From positions 310,001 through 374,000 of the forward strand of contig RCSZ01000012.1 of assembly GCA_014898425.1 (NCBI GenBank): 64,000 bases of DNA, read 5' to 3'. Shown piece by piece: positions 26,301 through 40,452 of the stretch (positions are counted from its first letter, which is position 1; every line of letters begins with the position of its first letter). Under the pieces are notes generated by a model, which saw nothing but the letters and a program-made list of their open reading frames with translations, made no database searches and was not told where the DNA came from. The stretch comes from Botryotinia globosa (lineage: Eukaryota; Ascomycota; Leotiomycetes; Helotiales; Sclerotiniaceae). The position numbers and the translations under genes were made by a program.

Positions 26301-29300
26301 AGAAAATTAAATTCTATAAATAGATTAATATATTATTTGAATTAGATAATGAATGTAAAGAGTATTGGTAATATGCTATCCATATTTTAAAATAAATTGA
26401 GAAATAAATTATTAATAATAAAATTATTTCAAAGTATATTTATTTAAAAGATGAAATCTTTATATAATATTATAAATCTTTTAAAAAGAAAAATATATAG
26501 CTTGTTATATCATAGATAATTAAATTAATTGATTGAAATTGATTATAAATAATTAATAATTTATCAAATAATTTATATTTTGATAAAAAATGAAATAATA
26601 TTCAAATTGATATTTGAAATAATGAGATTTGTTTTATTATAATTTCAATAAAATAATAATTTTGTAAAAAATGAAGAGTATTTAAATCGAAGATTATATT
26701 TCATTAAAATTATTTTATTTTGATAAAAAGATACTAATAAGTTTTTTATATATAATAAAAATACTTATGTATTACTAAATTCTGTATTGAAAATAGAGAT
26801 TCTGAAGATTTATTATAATACTTTTATAAATGAATATTGGGATATTATTAAAACCCTCGAAATTTTAAAATCAACATATTTTTGATTTTCAATAAAAAAA
26901 GATATTAAAAGGTATATTCAAATATATATAATAGATTAATAGATTATTATGAAAAGATACACATTATATAATAAATTACAAATTCTTTTAATATCTTATA
27001 AATTCTAGAAAAAGATAATAATAAACTTTATTACAAATTTACCCCTATTCAAATCAAATAAATATATTTATAATATATTTTTAGTAATTAAAAATAGACT
27101 TATAAAGTTTATTTAATATATTTTTATGAACAAATCAGTTATGTTATTAAAATTAATTCAAATATTGATATCAGATATCTTTAAATATTTCAGGTTTTCA
27201 AAAAGTATTATTTCAAATAAAGAATTACAATCTGGAATTGTTTTTTGAAATGATTTTTATTTTAATTGAGAATATAATAGAAACTTTTGATAATATTCTA
27301 TTTATAAATTGATAAATAAACAAAAAATCAAAATCAAAGTCTAATCTATTATATTAACTATGATACAAACAATTATTGAAACAATTAAATATTATTACTA
27401 TTATTTATAGAATTTTTATATAATATAATATAATACATAAGTTGTTATCTATTTTTAATTATATTAATAAAAATATTAATACTATAAAGAAAACACCAAC
27501 TATACATAAACAAATTATTTCATTCAATAAAGAAAAAAAGAAACTTAAAAAACTAGAATAAACAATTATCAATCAAAAAACATATAAAACAAGAAGTACA
27601 ATATCCTATCAATATAAATTTAGAAATAAAATAATATTAAATATCCAACTATTAAACAATTTCAACTGAAAAACAAGTTTCAAACAATTTATAAAAAAGT
27701 TTTTAATAATAAATATAAAATCCATAACATTTTTCATATTTTTTTATTAGAATTATGATATTAACAATCAAATATTGCTAACTCATCACTTTTTCAAAAA
27801 ATAAATAATTATTTTGAATATAAAGTAAAACAAATTATAATATGTGGAAAAAGAATAAAAGGTTTTTAATATTTGATTTGATAAAAAAACTATTAATTAA
27901 TAGAAGATATATAAAAAGCTCCCTATAATTTTAATATTATAAAAAGAATATTGGAAGAATATAGTTAAAAAAAGAATTATTAATATAAAATTAAAGAAAA
28001 AGAAAAACTATGATATAATGGGAATTCGTTTAATATCCAATGAAAAAAGAATGATAAAATTATTTTGTCATTTTTCTTTTTATGATTTTCTATTTTAAAA
28101 AAAGTAGAAAAATAATCTTTTAAATATTAATATATTGTATATTATAATGAAACATATCAATTTCTATTGATATATTTTATAAACCTCAAATATTAATTTA
28201 TAAATTTCAAAATCAACATTAGTGAAATCTCTATTAAAATTTGATTTATAGAATTAATATTAAATCTCTTATAATACTTTATTTCTTGTAAAAGTTTGTT
28301 TTAAATTAATAAAGGAATAATATTATAAAATTGTTATTAAATTAATATAATAAAGAGATTTTATGATAAAATTATATTTTTAATATTATTATTTTAATTT
28401 TTTTTTTGAAAAATAAAGATATCCAAAATTAATAATATCTATTTCGTTATTATTATATATTCCCTTTGTTATCAACAAATCAATTTTATTTTTATTATTC
28501 TAATATTCCCTTTTTGAATAATATCATTATAATATTGATTTACTAGCAATTAAACAACAATAGATTGCAATCATTTATATAAATAACTATAATCTTTATC
28601 GTTTTAATAATGTTTTTTAAAAAAGTTTTTTTTAAGAAAAGTTTATTTGATTATTGAATTCTTTTGTATAAATCTTTCGATCAAGATCTGAATTCTTCAA
28701 ATCAAACAAGGAACTTTTAATGGGTTTGGAATGTGATAGCTAAATACTAAGGTATGCCTAAAAATAAGTATTGGGGTTTTCTGTTAGGTATTTTAAAATG
28801 TTTTATAAATAAAAAAAAGAATAAAAGAAGTAGAATGACAAAAAATAATTAGCAAATCAATAATGATGTTATAATATATCACATACAACACATTACAAAT
28901 ACTACTTTTAAATCTGAAAGAAGTAATTATATATAATAGAATAACAAAGATTTAATAAAAAACCTTAATATTTTTGTTATTTATTTCCTTATTCTTATTA
29001 TAATACTTATCATTATTTAACTCAGAAAAAAAAAGATTTTTTAAAAGATTAGATTCTATGTTTTTCGTATAATATATAATATAAACAAAAAAAGAAATAT
29101 CTAATATTTTATGAATAATTTATTAAAAAGTATAATCTATTGAATCTATTATTATTAGAAATATATTAAATTTTATAAATATAGAAAGTATAATCTATTG
29201 AATCTAGTATTATTAGAAATATATTAAATTTTATAAATATAGAAAGTATAAAAATTATAGGTATTATAAATGAAAAAACTGAAGATGATATAATAGAAAT

Positions 29301-30249
29301 ATTTATAATAATTATATAGGAATATATTATAGAAGTTAGAAATTTATTTCTGTAATTTGAATTAATCAAAGAAATAAGATTTATAATAGAATTTGATATA
29401 ATAATATTCAAAGAACATAGAGTATTCTATAATTCTAATATTTTAATAAAATATATCTAAAATCTAAATAATAAGAAACCAACTATAAATCAATGAGAAT
29501 TTATAAAATGTTTTATTAAATCATTAAATTGATTTAATCTATTTACTATTAAAGAATCTAGTTTTTCTATTGATTGAAACTTATAGGTACTTTTCATTTA
29601 GTTACTGTTTTTTTGTTGAATTATAATTTATTATTTATAATCTTTATTGTATTATTTATTAGAATTATATTATAATAAATTCAAATTTGATATATAAAAT
29701 TAATATTGGAAATATATTAAAAAAATATTGGAATCTAACTTTTTTTTAATAATAATAATAATAATAAAGAATATAAAAATTATTTTCAAAGTAATAAAAA
29801 TCATTAACAAAAATAATAGCAATATATTTAAAATAACAAAAATGAATAAAAATAATTAATCTTATTAAATCAATAACAAAATATGATGTAATGAACAAAA
29901 TATTATTAGATTGAGAAATAATTATAATAAAATAAAGATTAATTAGATAAGGATATATTATACAAATAATTATATTTTCTAAAAAAGAGCTAGTTTTATA
30001 AAGTATTTGATAATCTATTAATAAAGTAGTAAAATATATAAGAAATGTCATTATTTATTTTTAATTATTTATAGCATACAAAATAATAGAAATCTTTTTA
30101 GTGTTAATTTTACAAAAATATAGAAATTTATTTTAAATTTATTTTATTATAAACAAAACTTGTTAATAATATAACAAGAAATTATCTTAAATTTATTGAA
30201 ATATAAATAAATTATTTTTGGAATATGAAAAATAAAAAAAAAGAAGTTT
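23377..30249 (+). pseudogene. Degenerate internal region of K
   Basis: 6.9 kb between the LTRs without a usable frame. The + strand is A-rich in the right half. Minus-strand open frames at 29166-29411 and 29746-30051 are hydrophobic, low-complexity and in the sense opposite to the proposed one, so I do not call them genes. It holds a near-identical 58-bp tandem duplication (29127-29242). Nothing else is recognisable. Confidence 0.45.
29127..29242. repeat. 58-bp tandem duplication inside K
   Basis: Two adjacent 58-bp units (29127-29184 and 29185-29242) appear to differ at one position (CTATTATTA against CTAGTATTA), and the start of a third unit follows. Such similarity in a region where all other repeats are strongly diverged points to a late event. 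Confidence 0.85.
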
Positions 30250-30505
30250 TATCAAGATTATAAAATTTTAAGATTTTATAAGATATATAAAGCCACAAAA
30301 TTAAAAACCTTTAGACCCATTTTATACCTCAAATCCCTTTCTATTCCACAAAACTTTGAAAATTTAATCTTTTACTTTGGGTTTTTATATTGAAGATTAT
30401 CTGTCGTCTATAAATAATATGTTTTTTATAATTTAAAAAAATTAATGAAAAATCTTTATATCATAATATATCTAAGTTGATTTATTGCTATTATCTATTC
30501 TAACA
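30250..30505 (+). repeat. Right LTR of K
   Basis: 256 bp, from TATCAAGAT (TGTCAAGAT before mutation) to CTAACA, followed by the ATAAA duplication. It keeps GC-richer patches (TTTAGACCC, ATCTGTCGTC) and is the less mutated LTR of K. Confidence 0.78.
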
Positions 30506-33500
30506 ATAAATATCTAATTTTTTTTAGAATTATATTTGCAAATAGAATTCTGATAAATCTTTTTACATTTAGAAATCTATTATAATATTATTTCTCAATC
30601 ATTATAATTAAGTTTATTATTTATATATATAATAGAAACTATTATTTTAAAAAGATTAATTATATAAACCTTGATTACTTTTTTTATTAATGAATTTCTT
30701 TTTAAAAAAATAAGGAATATTAATTTATATTAAATTTAAAAATTCATCTAATTCTGATTTTAAGATTTTATAATAATATCATTCTAAGAAAATTATATTT
30801 AATTTTTAAATAATAATAATTTAGATTTTATAATTTAAATTATATGGTAAATTACTTTCACGCCACTAAAAGTCTAAAAAACTACTCTCATTCTACTAAA
30901 ATTGATATCTTTTTATTTTTGTGCTATTTAGATTCTAATTAAAAAAAGCTAGATTCTATAGTAGATTTTAATTTTATATATATAGATTCTATAGATTCTA
31001 TAACTTTATTATAGACTCTATTACTATAGATTCTATAGTTTCATTATAGATTCTATAATTCTATTTGTTTATTCAATGTTATATTTAAGATCCTAGAATC
31101 TATATATCTAAAAATAGAATCTATTATAGAATCTAATTACTTTTGATTAGAATCTAAATGATATAAAAGTAAAAAGATATTGATTTTAGTGGTATGAGAG
31201 TAATTTATTAAGGGTTTAATAGCATCAGAGTAATTTACCGTAAATTATAATATATATCTATTTTAATAATAATATTCACGAATAAAATATTAAAAAAAGT
31301 AAAATTAATGAAGAAATTCCATATTTTTATTGATAAAATATATATTATTGTTATTAAATGAATGAAGAAATTCCATATTTTTAAACTTTGATTATATTCT
31401 TAACTTAAAAATATAATATTAAATATTGAAATCATTTCTCACTAAATAATATATTAAAGAAATAAAATAGAAAATATAGTTCATCGTTTGATTCATATTT
31501 AGCTAATAGTGTAAATTAAAAATTGTATTATTATTTTTATTAATTTAAAAAAGGTTTTTATTGTAAGTAGATTGGTATTATTATGTATTGAAATTAATAT
31601 TTTTGTATATATATATTATAATCTAAAATCAATTAGATTTCTCAAATTTGTAATATTGTAAAAATCAATTGGGGTATAATAATTATAATTCAAATAATTT
31701 TGTATTTATACATTTATAATTATTTAGAGATTTTAAATTTATATAATATTAATTTATTAAAGATTAAAGATTATAAGAATTATTATATATATAGGAATAC
31801 TTTTATTAATATTGATTTAATAGATTCAAAGATTATGTTTTTAAATTAATTCAATATAAGTTTATTATAGGATTTGAAATATTATATCAAAATTAATAAA
31901 ATGTTTTTTTAATTGTTAAGATATTTAATTTATTAGGGTTAGAAATAAAAAAAGATTTATCTTTCTCCATTTACTATTAAAAATCTTTGTAAGTTTTTTA
32001 AATAAAAATATAAAAATATAAATTAGAATTATTAAAGTTTAAATCTAATTCTAAATTAAAAGTTAATTATTAATCGAAAAGAATTCTATTTATTTATATA
32101 TAATAGTTATTTTAATAAGTTTATATTTGTTTGTATATAATAGTTATTTTAATATATTTATATTTATCAAAAAATATTAAAATTATAGGAGTATTCAATA
32201 TTTCTATTTTCAAAGATTTAATAACTATACTAATTACTTCATATTGAATCTTTTTAAATTTTTAATTGATTCTAAGTTTATTCTTAATAAAAATGTCAAT
32301 GTTGTTATTTTTACATTATAAAATAATAAAATATTTATTATAATCGGTATTAAATAAATTATAATAATTAAGATATTAGAATGGTATAATAGAATTAATA
32401 TTAATAGAGTCTATATATTTTTCCATTTTATTATTATAATAGATATAAAAAAGAATTTGTTCATTTAACATTGAAATATGATCTAATTTCTTTCATATAT
32501 CAAAAAATATTATTAATATTAAAAATATGAAGAATTGAATTCTTCCAATAAATAAATAATTTAAATAATTTCATTAATATATTTGCTAATTTTATAATTA
32601 AACAATTTAATATAAACTAAATACTTTTTAACTTATATATATATCTTACTAATAATAAAAGCTTTATTCACCATTACTATTCAGATTTATAAATGAAATA
32701 AAAGCTTTTATAACTATATAATTATATTAGATTTTAGGGATAACTAAGAATATAATACTCAATATTTATAGCATTTTTTATTAATTATATTTATTAAAAA
32801 ATAAATTACAAGTATTATCATTCATGAGAATCAAAATCTAATTAATAATTATGAGTGTCGGGTATATTCAAAATAGTAATCCGATTCTTTTTTTAATAAT
32901 TTTTATAAATTGCCTAGGTAATATTATAAAAAAAATGAAAAACTATTGAATAAAATAATAGATTTATATTTATAATGAACTTTTGATTTTAATATTACAA
33001 ATAAACTAAGGTAAACCTTTTTTTAAAATAAAATTATTAAATTTCTTTTAAATAATATAAAACAATATTCATTGAATATTATATTATTCTTAAAACTTTT
33101 AATATTATTAAGTTTTATTATCTTTATAAAGATTTGAGAATTAATAATAAATATAATTCAGTCAAAGAATTAGATATAAATATTGAAAAATACAAAAAAA
33201 AGAATGTTCATAAAAATTATATATTTATTTTTAATACTTTATTTGAAAAAGTTAAACTATTTTTTAATAGTATTTAATATATTGAAAACAATATTGGAAT
33301 TATTTTGATTATAATAATTGATAATGAAAAATAAAAATAAATAAATATTTGTTTTGTTTTTATGTATTTTGTTTACATATATAAGATTAATATTAATTAG
33401 AAATTGTAAAACCTTTAAATATATGAATCTAAAATTTTGTAATGAACAATAATAATTCAGAATCTTGAACATATTATTTAATAATGATATTAGAGAAAAT

Positions 33501-33600
33501 TATTAAATTAAATGAAAGAATTCAAAGAATTTCTTATATATAGTTATTACTTTTCTTTTTTTCAATTTATATTAATTTAAGTAAACTAATTTCAATAATC
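30506..33600 (+). mobile_element. G6: right part of the G repeat that begins as G4
   Basis: Follows G5 (about 43985-46720), G1 and G2, with J1 inserted at 30845-31240. The frame around 31690-31850 on the + strand is one of the better preserved parts of G and has a close counterpart in G3 (63304-63519). The right end, near 33600, is placed by the last similarity to G5. The minus-strand open frame 33257-33472 has a counterpart in G1 at 39847-40173; which strand codes is unresolved. Confidence 0.7.
30845..31240. mobile_element. J1: MITE with long inverted repeats and 9-bp target duplication
   Basis: 396 bp. The tips are TGGTAAATTAC and, on the other strand, CGGTAAATTAC, and the inverted repeats can be followed for about 100 bp. 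TAAATTATA is perfectly repeated at 30836-30844 and 31241-31249. The same site in G5 (about 44305) has one copy (TAAATTATT), so the empty site is seen. Long terminal repeats plus a 9-bp duplication fit a Mutator-like MITE. No coding frame. Confidence 0.85.
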
Positions 33601-33960
33601 TTATTGAAAAAATCCAAGAGTTTGTATTATAATCATAATATTAAGGAAGTTATAAATTATTAGAATTATTAGAATCTAAAGGTTTGTGTTATAATTATAA
33701 TATTCAAAAAATCACAAAATCATTATAATCAATAGGATTATTTTAATCAAATTTTATTAAGTAAAAGCTCTCTTTTTTGTATATATATAGCTTTTGGTTC
33801 TTATAAATAGTAAGAATAATAAGAACGTAAACCTCCAATTATAATAATAGAGTCCAATCAAATTACAAATCGAAAAACATATTGAAAACGAATTTTCGTT
33901 TTACATTCAATTTCAAAATTAAATTATTATTCGTTTTCATAGCCTGATATTTTCTCATAA
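33601..33960. other. Unassigned spacer
   Basis: About 360 bp between G6 and the T3 end fragment, with no similarity to other parts of the window that I can see and no open frame. It contains a short palindrome: AAAACGAA (33885-33892) and TTCGTTTT (33895-33902), separated by two bases. Confidence 0.5.
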
Positions 33961-34055
33961 TCTTAACGGCATAAGCAGGGATATGAAGCGGTGGAAATAT
34001 AGTGCTAATATTAATAAAATAGTATTTCTATAGTTTTCAGATTTGTAAATAATAT
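33961..34055 (-). mobile_element. End fragment of a T element
   Basis: The first 95 bp of a T end (TCTTAACGGC, then the TAGTATTTCTATAG region), immediately followed by the complete T3 tip. It is either a remnant of another insertion or a partial duplication of T3's end. Confidence 0.65.
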
Positions 34056-34348
34056 TACCTTAACAGTACAAGCAGGGATATAAGACAATGGAAGTATAGT
34101 GTTAATACTAATTAATAGAGTAGTATTTCTATAATACTCGAAATTCTAAATGGTATTTGAATTTCTAAACAATATTAATACTAATAAAATGATATTTCTA
34201 TAATTCCTAAATTCTTAAATAATACTTGAATCTCTGAATAATATTCGAACCCTTGTATAATATTAGTACTGTATCTAATCAAGGATTTAATGGAAAGAGC
34301 TTTTAATAAAATAATATTCGAACCGATATTTAAACTATTATGTATTAT

Positions 34349-34362
34349 AATATCTTTAGAAT
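34349..34362. repeat. Target-site duplication of G1, left copy
   Basis: AATATCTTTAGAAT, repeated exactly at 40453-40466. Both flanks are T3 sequence. Confidence 0.85.
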
Positions 34363-34708
34363 AGTAGTAGTAGTAGTATTTATTAATATTCATCGAGCCG
34401 GCTTAAGATCAACCTTGGGAATCTCCTAAGGGATATAAGAATATACTAAGCTATGAATTTATCTAATATCTTAAAAAACAATTTGTATATACAAAGATTA
34501 GAGCTTATTTGAATAACTCTTTTTCTATTAATTGAAATAGGATTAATAATATTTTCAAAATTTTGAAAAATTAAATATAATTTTTTAGAAATAAATGAAT
34601 ATAGGTTATAGGAATATATATTTACAAAATATATAGATATTAAATAGTATTTTTGTTATATTCTTTAATTATTATTTAAATTAAACAAAAGAAAAGTAGG
34701 GTTTAATT

Positions 34709-34731
34709 AAAAAAAAAAAAAAAAAAAAAAA
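34709..34731. repeat. Poly(A) run in G1
   Basis: 23 consecutive A. The other G copies have an interrupted A/G-rich tract here (for example 49040-49077 and 60650-60680), so this is an expanded internal purine tract and not a tail. Confidence 0.9.
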
Positions 34732-37700
34732 GAAAGAGGTAGTTGAGTATTTTTAATAGAAGCAAATATTAGTATAAAATCAAATAATTTCAAAGAATTT
34801 GATTAATATTAGTGATTGTAATATTAAAAACAAAAGGTAATTAAAGCTTTTTATTATTAACAAGAATAAAAATAAAAATAATTATTTAAGCTATTTCCTG
34901 AATTAAATTAAAGATTTATAATATAATATTAAATGCTTAGGAATCTTTTAATAATTACAAAAACATTTTAAATTAATATTTTAATATTAAAACTTTTTAT
35001 AATATTATATAAAATTCCTATATTTTATATATATAATTAGAATACAATATAATGTTTTTTTTAATAAATTTAATTTCAAAGGAAATTTAATTATATAAAC
35101 AAGATTCTATCTATTATAAATATTTGAAAAAATAGATTATCATTTTTTCTATTAAAACTATTTTGTTTAATTATAAAGCTTTTTGATAATAATCTTTATT
35201 CTATTAATAATAAATATTGAAACAAATCCTAGATTCTAAATGGATTTGTGGGTTTTAAGATTAATAAGTTTATTAATAGCTTTATTTCTTTCAATATTTA
35301 TATATTGAAAGGATTAATAAACTTTGATATTAAAGATTTATATAATATTTTAATAAGTATAAAAAACTTATTGGAAGGAATTGAATGTATTATTATATAG
35401 ATATTAAATTATTAAAGTATTATTGATATAAAACTATAGATATCATTTATTAAATAAAAAGATTCTTAAAAAATATTTAAAATTTATATAGTTTTAATTG
35501 TTTTTGAATTAAAGATATATAAAATATTATTAATTAAACTTGAATTAATAGCAATTTGCTTTTTGTTTTAATATATTATATATTCATATCTAATAAATCT
35601 TTTTCTATTAATAATTTGTTTAGAATTATTTGAAAAGATTGAAATCTTATTAAAAGGAAAATAAAATCATTATTTTCTGAAATTAATAATTATTATTTTT
35701 TTATTAATATCTTTTATTGAATTTATTTAATATTCTAAAAAGAAATATAAAGGTTGTAGTATAGGATATATAATATTAAAAAGGATTGTTTTTAGGTGTT
35801 AAATTTTAGTTTTAGATTTTTATTATTAATTAGCATTTTTATCTCTAATAATAAATAAAGATACGATTTAATGGATTATAAAATAAAAAGTGTTTATTGA
35901 TTGGATATATATAGTAAAACGAAATTTAGTTTTATTCAATATTATGTTAGTAGATAAAATATTTATGTTTTTAAAGAAAGTAATTATCGGGGTAATTTTT
36001 TAAATTAGAAATATATTTCTAAGTATTAGAACAAGTATTCATTTTAATAGATTGATGTATTAATCTATTTGGAAGGAAATGATAAGATTGTGGATAGTAT
36101 ATTAGATATGAGATAATTTTGTTTTATTATTAAATTATATTTTAATTTTATATATATAAAAAAAGATAATATAGATAATAACAATTTTGTATAAAACTAA
36201 GATTGAAAAATTATCAATTATTTTTGTGAGATTATAGATATAATATATTATTATTTGAATTTTAATAATTTTTATAGTTATATATCTTTTAAAAAAAAGT
36301 TTTTTATTAAATCAAATTTTAAACTATTTTAAAACAGATTATATTTCATTTTTGATTATAATAATTGGTATAATAATAAGCTTTTTATTAATAATATAGA
36401 AAGAAGTATAATCCCTTTTTTTTTAATAAAATAAATCATTTCGAATTTTTTAAAAGCAAAAATAATCTTATTATTATTACTCTATTTAAGAATCTTTTTT
36501 ATATTATTTGTTAAGATAAGAATATTAATATTCAAGAATTGGAAGATTTAATACAAATAAAAATTATTAATATATTCGAAATATAATTTTATATTTTATA
36601 ATATAAGTTTAATTAAATATAATATATATAAAATTAAAAAGAAAAAGGAGTTTTATAATATTTTATATACAATTTTGTAATTAAATATAATTGAATTTTT
36701 TAAATAGATTTGAATATATTGATTGATAAAGAAAGAATTGATTAATTTTAAAAAAACTAAAGATTAATCTTATCTAATTATTCTTTTTAATAATCTTCAT
36801 TTTAAAAATATATCAAAAACATTTTGAATATTTATAATAATTATAATAACTTCCAATCCTTAGAAAAAAATAGTTTTTATATTATATATAAAATAAACAA
36901 TTAGATTTATAATAACTTTTTTAGAAAGGGTTTTTTTGTATTATAAACTAAGAATATTATTAATTAATATAATCTATATCAAATAATAAATTACAATTCT
37001 TTTCAAATTTTTTGAAATATAAAAAATAAATACAATTGATTGTTAAAATTAAATAAAAAATCTATTTTTCTTATCAATTTTAAATAATATAATTATTTTA
37101 ATAAGTTTTTAGATTTATAAAATAAAACTAAATATTAAATATCGATTATAAAGTTTGTATAAAACATTATTGATTCTTAATTAATAAATCTTGAATATTT
37201 ATATTATAATGTAATTAATATTTAAAGAAATACTAGAGATTTTAATAATATTATATTCGATTTTTTTTATTAAAATAAATTAAAACCATTTTAAAATACT
37301 CGATTTATTTTAATTTTTAAAAAGATTATATTTGAGATTATTGAAAGTATTAAAACAATTAAAAATCTTTTTATATAAAACCTCAATTTTCTTTATAATA
37401 TTTTCAATAAGGTTTCTATTAACAAATAATAAAAATAATTTTAAATTAAATTCTAATTTATATCAATTAATAATCTTATAAAGTTTTTATTATTTTTGAT
37501 TCTATTTATAATATTTTTTTAGTAATTACATTTTATTTATTAAATTACTTTATAAAAGATTTGAATTATTTAGAGAATATCTTTATTTGAAGTATTATAT
37601 TTATGAAAATAATCCCAATATACTTTCTTATATTCAAAGATTCATTATAATATAATTTTATTATTTTTTTGTTAAATTTATTAATTATATAAATAATAAT

Positions 37701-38779
37701 ATTTATTATTATAATAAAATCTATTATATATATTTCAATTGCAATTTTATTTATAAAAAAAAGAAAATTGGAAAAATGGATTATATTAATATATATTAAA
37801 TCAAAAAGTTTTTTTAATTCTATTTTTGGGATTTTATAATAATATTATTTCAATAAAGTTATATTCCATTCTAAAATGATAATAATTTGTGTTTTATAAT
37901 CCAAGTTATTATATATATCTTTTTTAATAATAATTCTAATAAAAAAAATATTTGAAAAAATAAGATTAATAATATAATTAATTTTATATATAAACTCATT
38001 AGGAATATTAATAAAATTTATATTATTATTATTAGATTAATATACTAAATTTAAATCTTTATATTTAGATTATATCTTTGATTTAAATATATAATATTAA
38101 ATATTGAAATCATTTTTTATTAAATATCAAAATAATAGAATTAAATAGAATATATAATTAATTATTTTATTATTATTTAATTAATAATATAAATTGAATA
38201 TAATATTTCTATTTATATTAATTCAAAGAAAATCCTTATTATATATAAAACAATATTGTTATATATATAAACCAATATTTTTGTATATATATATTATAAT
38301 CCAAAAGCAATCTAGTTTTTCAAAATTCTTAAGATTTTAAAAGTTTGTTGAAGTATAATAATTATAATTTGAATAATTTTGAATTTGTATATTAATAATT
38401 ATTTAGAATTCTTGAATGTATATAATATCAATTTATTGGATATCAAAAATTATAAGAATTATTGTATATATAAAAATGTTTTTATTGATATTAATTCAAT
38501 AGATTTGTAAATTATATTATTGAGTTTATTAATTGCAAATTTTATTATAAAGTTTATTATATTATATTAATATTAATAGAATATCTTTTTTAAATTGAAT
38601 ATATTAAGTTTATTGAGATTTTGTATATAATAAGGGGTATTTTTATTCTTTTCTCTATTTATTTTCAAATATAATTTAGAAATTTTTATTTAAAAGAGAA
38701 TAAATATTTGAATTATAATTATAAAGGCTTATATCTAAATTACAATTATAAAAACTTATATCTAATTCTAGGTTAGGAT

Positions 38780-39043
38780 TTGATTAATAATAGAAATAAA
38801 TCCAGTTTGTTTATATTAAATAATAATAATATTATATTTGTATTTATTGATAGATTTTATAATTATAATTATAAAAACATTGAGTATCTTTATTTTAAAG
38901 ATTTCAATAAATATATTAATCATTTTGTATTAAACCTTCTCTATTTTCCAAATAACTTCGAATTTATTTTTGATAGAGAGTATTGTAATATTATTTTTAT
39001 ATTAAAAAATAATAAAATATTTATTATATTTAATCTCAAATAA
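38780..39043 (+). pseudogene. Best preserved frame of G1 (unknown protein)
   Basis: 87 codons without a stop, ending at TAA. The corresponding frame is also open in G2 (about 53147-53349) and G3 (63767-63958), with the same C-terminus (FxLKNxxxFxIFNxK). Differences between copies look like transition effects. The amino-acid composition is Asn-, Ile- and Phe-rich, as the base composition forces, and no family is recognised. It may be a remnant of the element's protein on the + strand, or it may be chance. The opposite strand has two stops in its best frame here. Confidence 0.3.
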
Positions 39044-40452
39044 ATTATAATAATTGATATATTTGAGTAGTGTTATATAATTAGTATTTGTTAATTCCTT
39101 ATATATATTTATTCAATAGTTATAGTAAATATAAAGAGGAAATTGATTGTATTTAAAAAAGAAATAATATTTTTAATAATCTGGATTATATTAAGTTATA
39201 ATATATTTTTTTTTAATTAATCTAAAAAAATTATTAATATTGAAAAAAATGAAAAGGTAAATTATTTTAATAAATAAAATAATCTAAATGATTTTATCAA
39301 AATATTCATTAATTCTATAATTGAAGAATTTAATAATAATTGGATACTTTTTTATTTATATAAAAATTTCACTAAGAATAAAAACTTTATTTATTATAAT
39401 TATTTTATTATTTAGATTTATAAAAAAGATAGGGATTTTTATAATTATATAGTTATATCAAATCTTTAAAATAATTAAAAATATAATATTTAATATTTGT
39501 AATATCTTTTATTAATTATATTCATTATAAAACAAATTGCGAATATTATTAATTATAAAAGTGATAATTTAGTTTATAATTATAAATAAGATTATTAGGA
39601 TATTAATTAAAAAAAAGTTTTCAATAATTTCCATCAAATATTATTAAAAAATAAAAATAAAAAATCGATTAAATAAAACCAAAGATTCATATTTAATAAG
39701 CAATCTCTAATTCTAATATTAGATATAATTCAAAATGGAATTTTTTCCTAATATAGAATTATAAAAGGTTTTTTTAAATTATATATTTCTGAGCTTAAAA
39801 AATATATTATTTCTAATATTATTTATATTATTGGATTTAATCATCTTTACAAAAATCTTAGAGTTGGTAATAAATGTAATATAAGCAGAGAATTAAATAC
39901 AAATATTAAAAAATACAAAAAAGTAATAATATTAATAAAAATAATAATAATTATAAAATTAATTATAAAACCAATAAATTCCTTTACAAAAATTATACTA
40001 AATATATTTGTATAAAATATTACAAAGATATTAAATAACATTACAAAACCTATAATAATCACACATTTGCTTTTTATATCATATTCAAAAACATTAAACT
40101 GCTTTTTGATAGTATCTAATATATTCAAAATAATATTTTGATTATAATAATTAATTTCAAAAAAAAAAAACATTTGAATATTTATTTTATTCCTTTTTTT
40201 TTTAATTATATAAAATTGATTGAAATTAAATAAAGATTATAAATCCAATAGATATATAAATCTAAGATTTAATAATTATAAAAAGTAATCTAATATTATA
40301 AACCCACCACCCAACAATATTATTATAAAAGCAATTATTGAATTAAATAAAAGGGTTTATAGAGAATATAAAAAATTAATCCTATATAATAAAGTCGGGA
40401 ATACAAAAATACCTTGATTTTGGAATGTTGTATCGATCTAAGCAACTAAGCG

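Larger units (their letters stand above)
34363..40452 (+). mobile_element. G1: 6.1-kb G repeat, complete between target duplications
   Basis: Starts with (TAG)n and GTATTTATTAATATTC, ends at GCAACTAAGCG, and is bounded by an exact 14-bp duplication in T3. There are no LTRs and no terminal inverted repeats. The long duplication, the trinucleotide tract at one fixed end and the differing other end (15 bp shorter than G2) are typical of LINEs. In that case the 3' end would be at the left and the coding strand would be minus. The longer conserved frames nevertheless read on the + strand. I see no endonuclease or reverse-transcriptase motif on either strand, so the class stays open. The strand given is simply from the (TAG)n end. 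Confidence 0.75.

Noticed and set aside
29166..30051. Two hydrophobic minus-strand frames that look like membrane proteins
   Set aside because: Antisense to the proposed K sense, no second copy, and Ile/Phe/Tyr content follows from base composition. The first also lies partly in the 58-bp duplication.
39847..40173. 108-codon minus-strand frame, longest in the window
   Set aside because: Hydrophobic antisense-like frame in G1. The same place in G2 has stops on minus, and on + is broken only by RIP-type stops. Kept only as part of the unresolved strand question for G.
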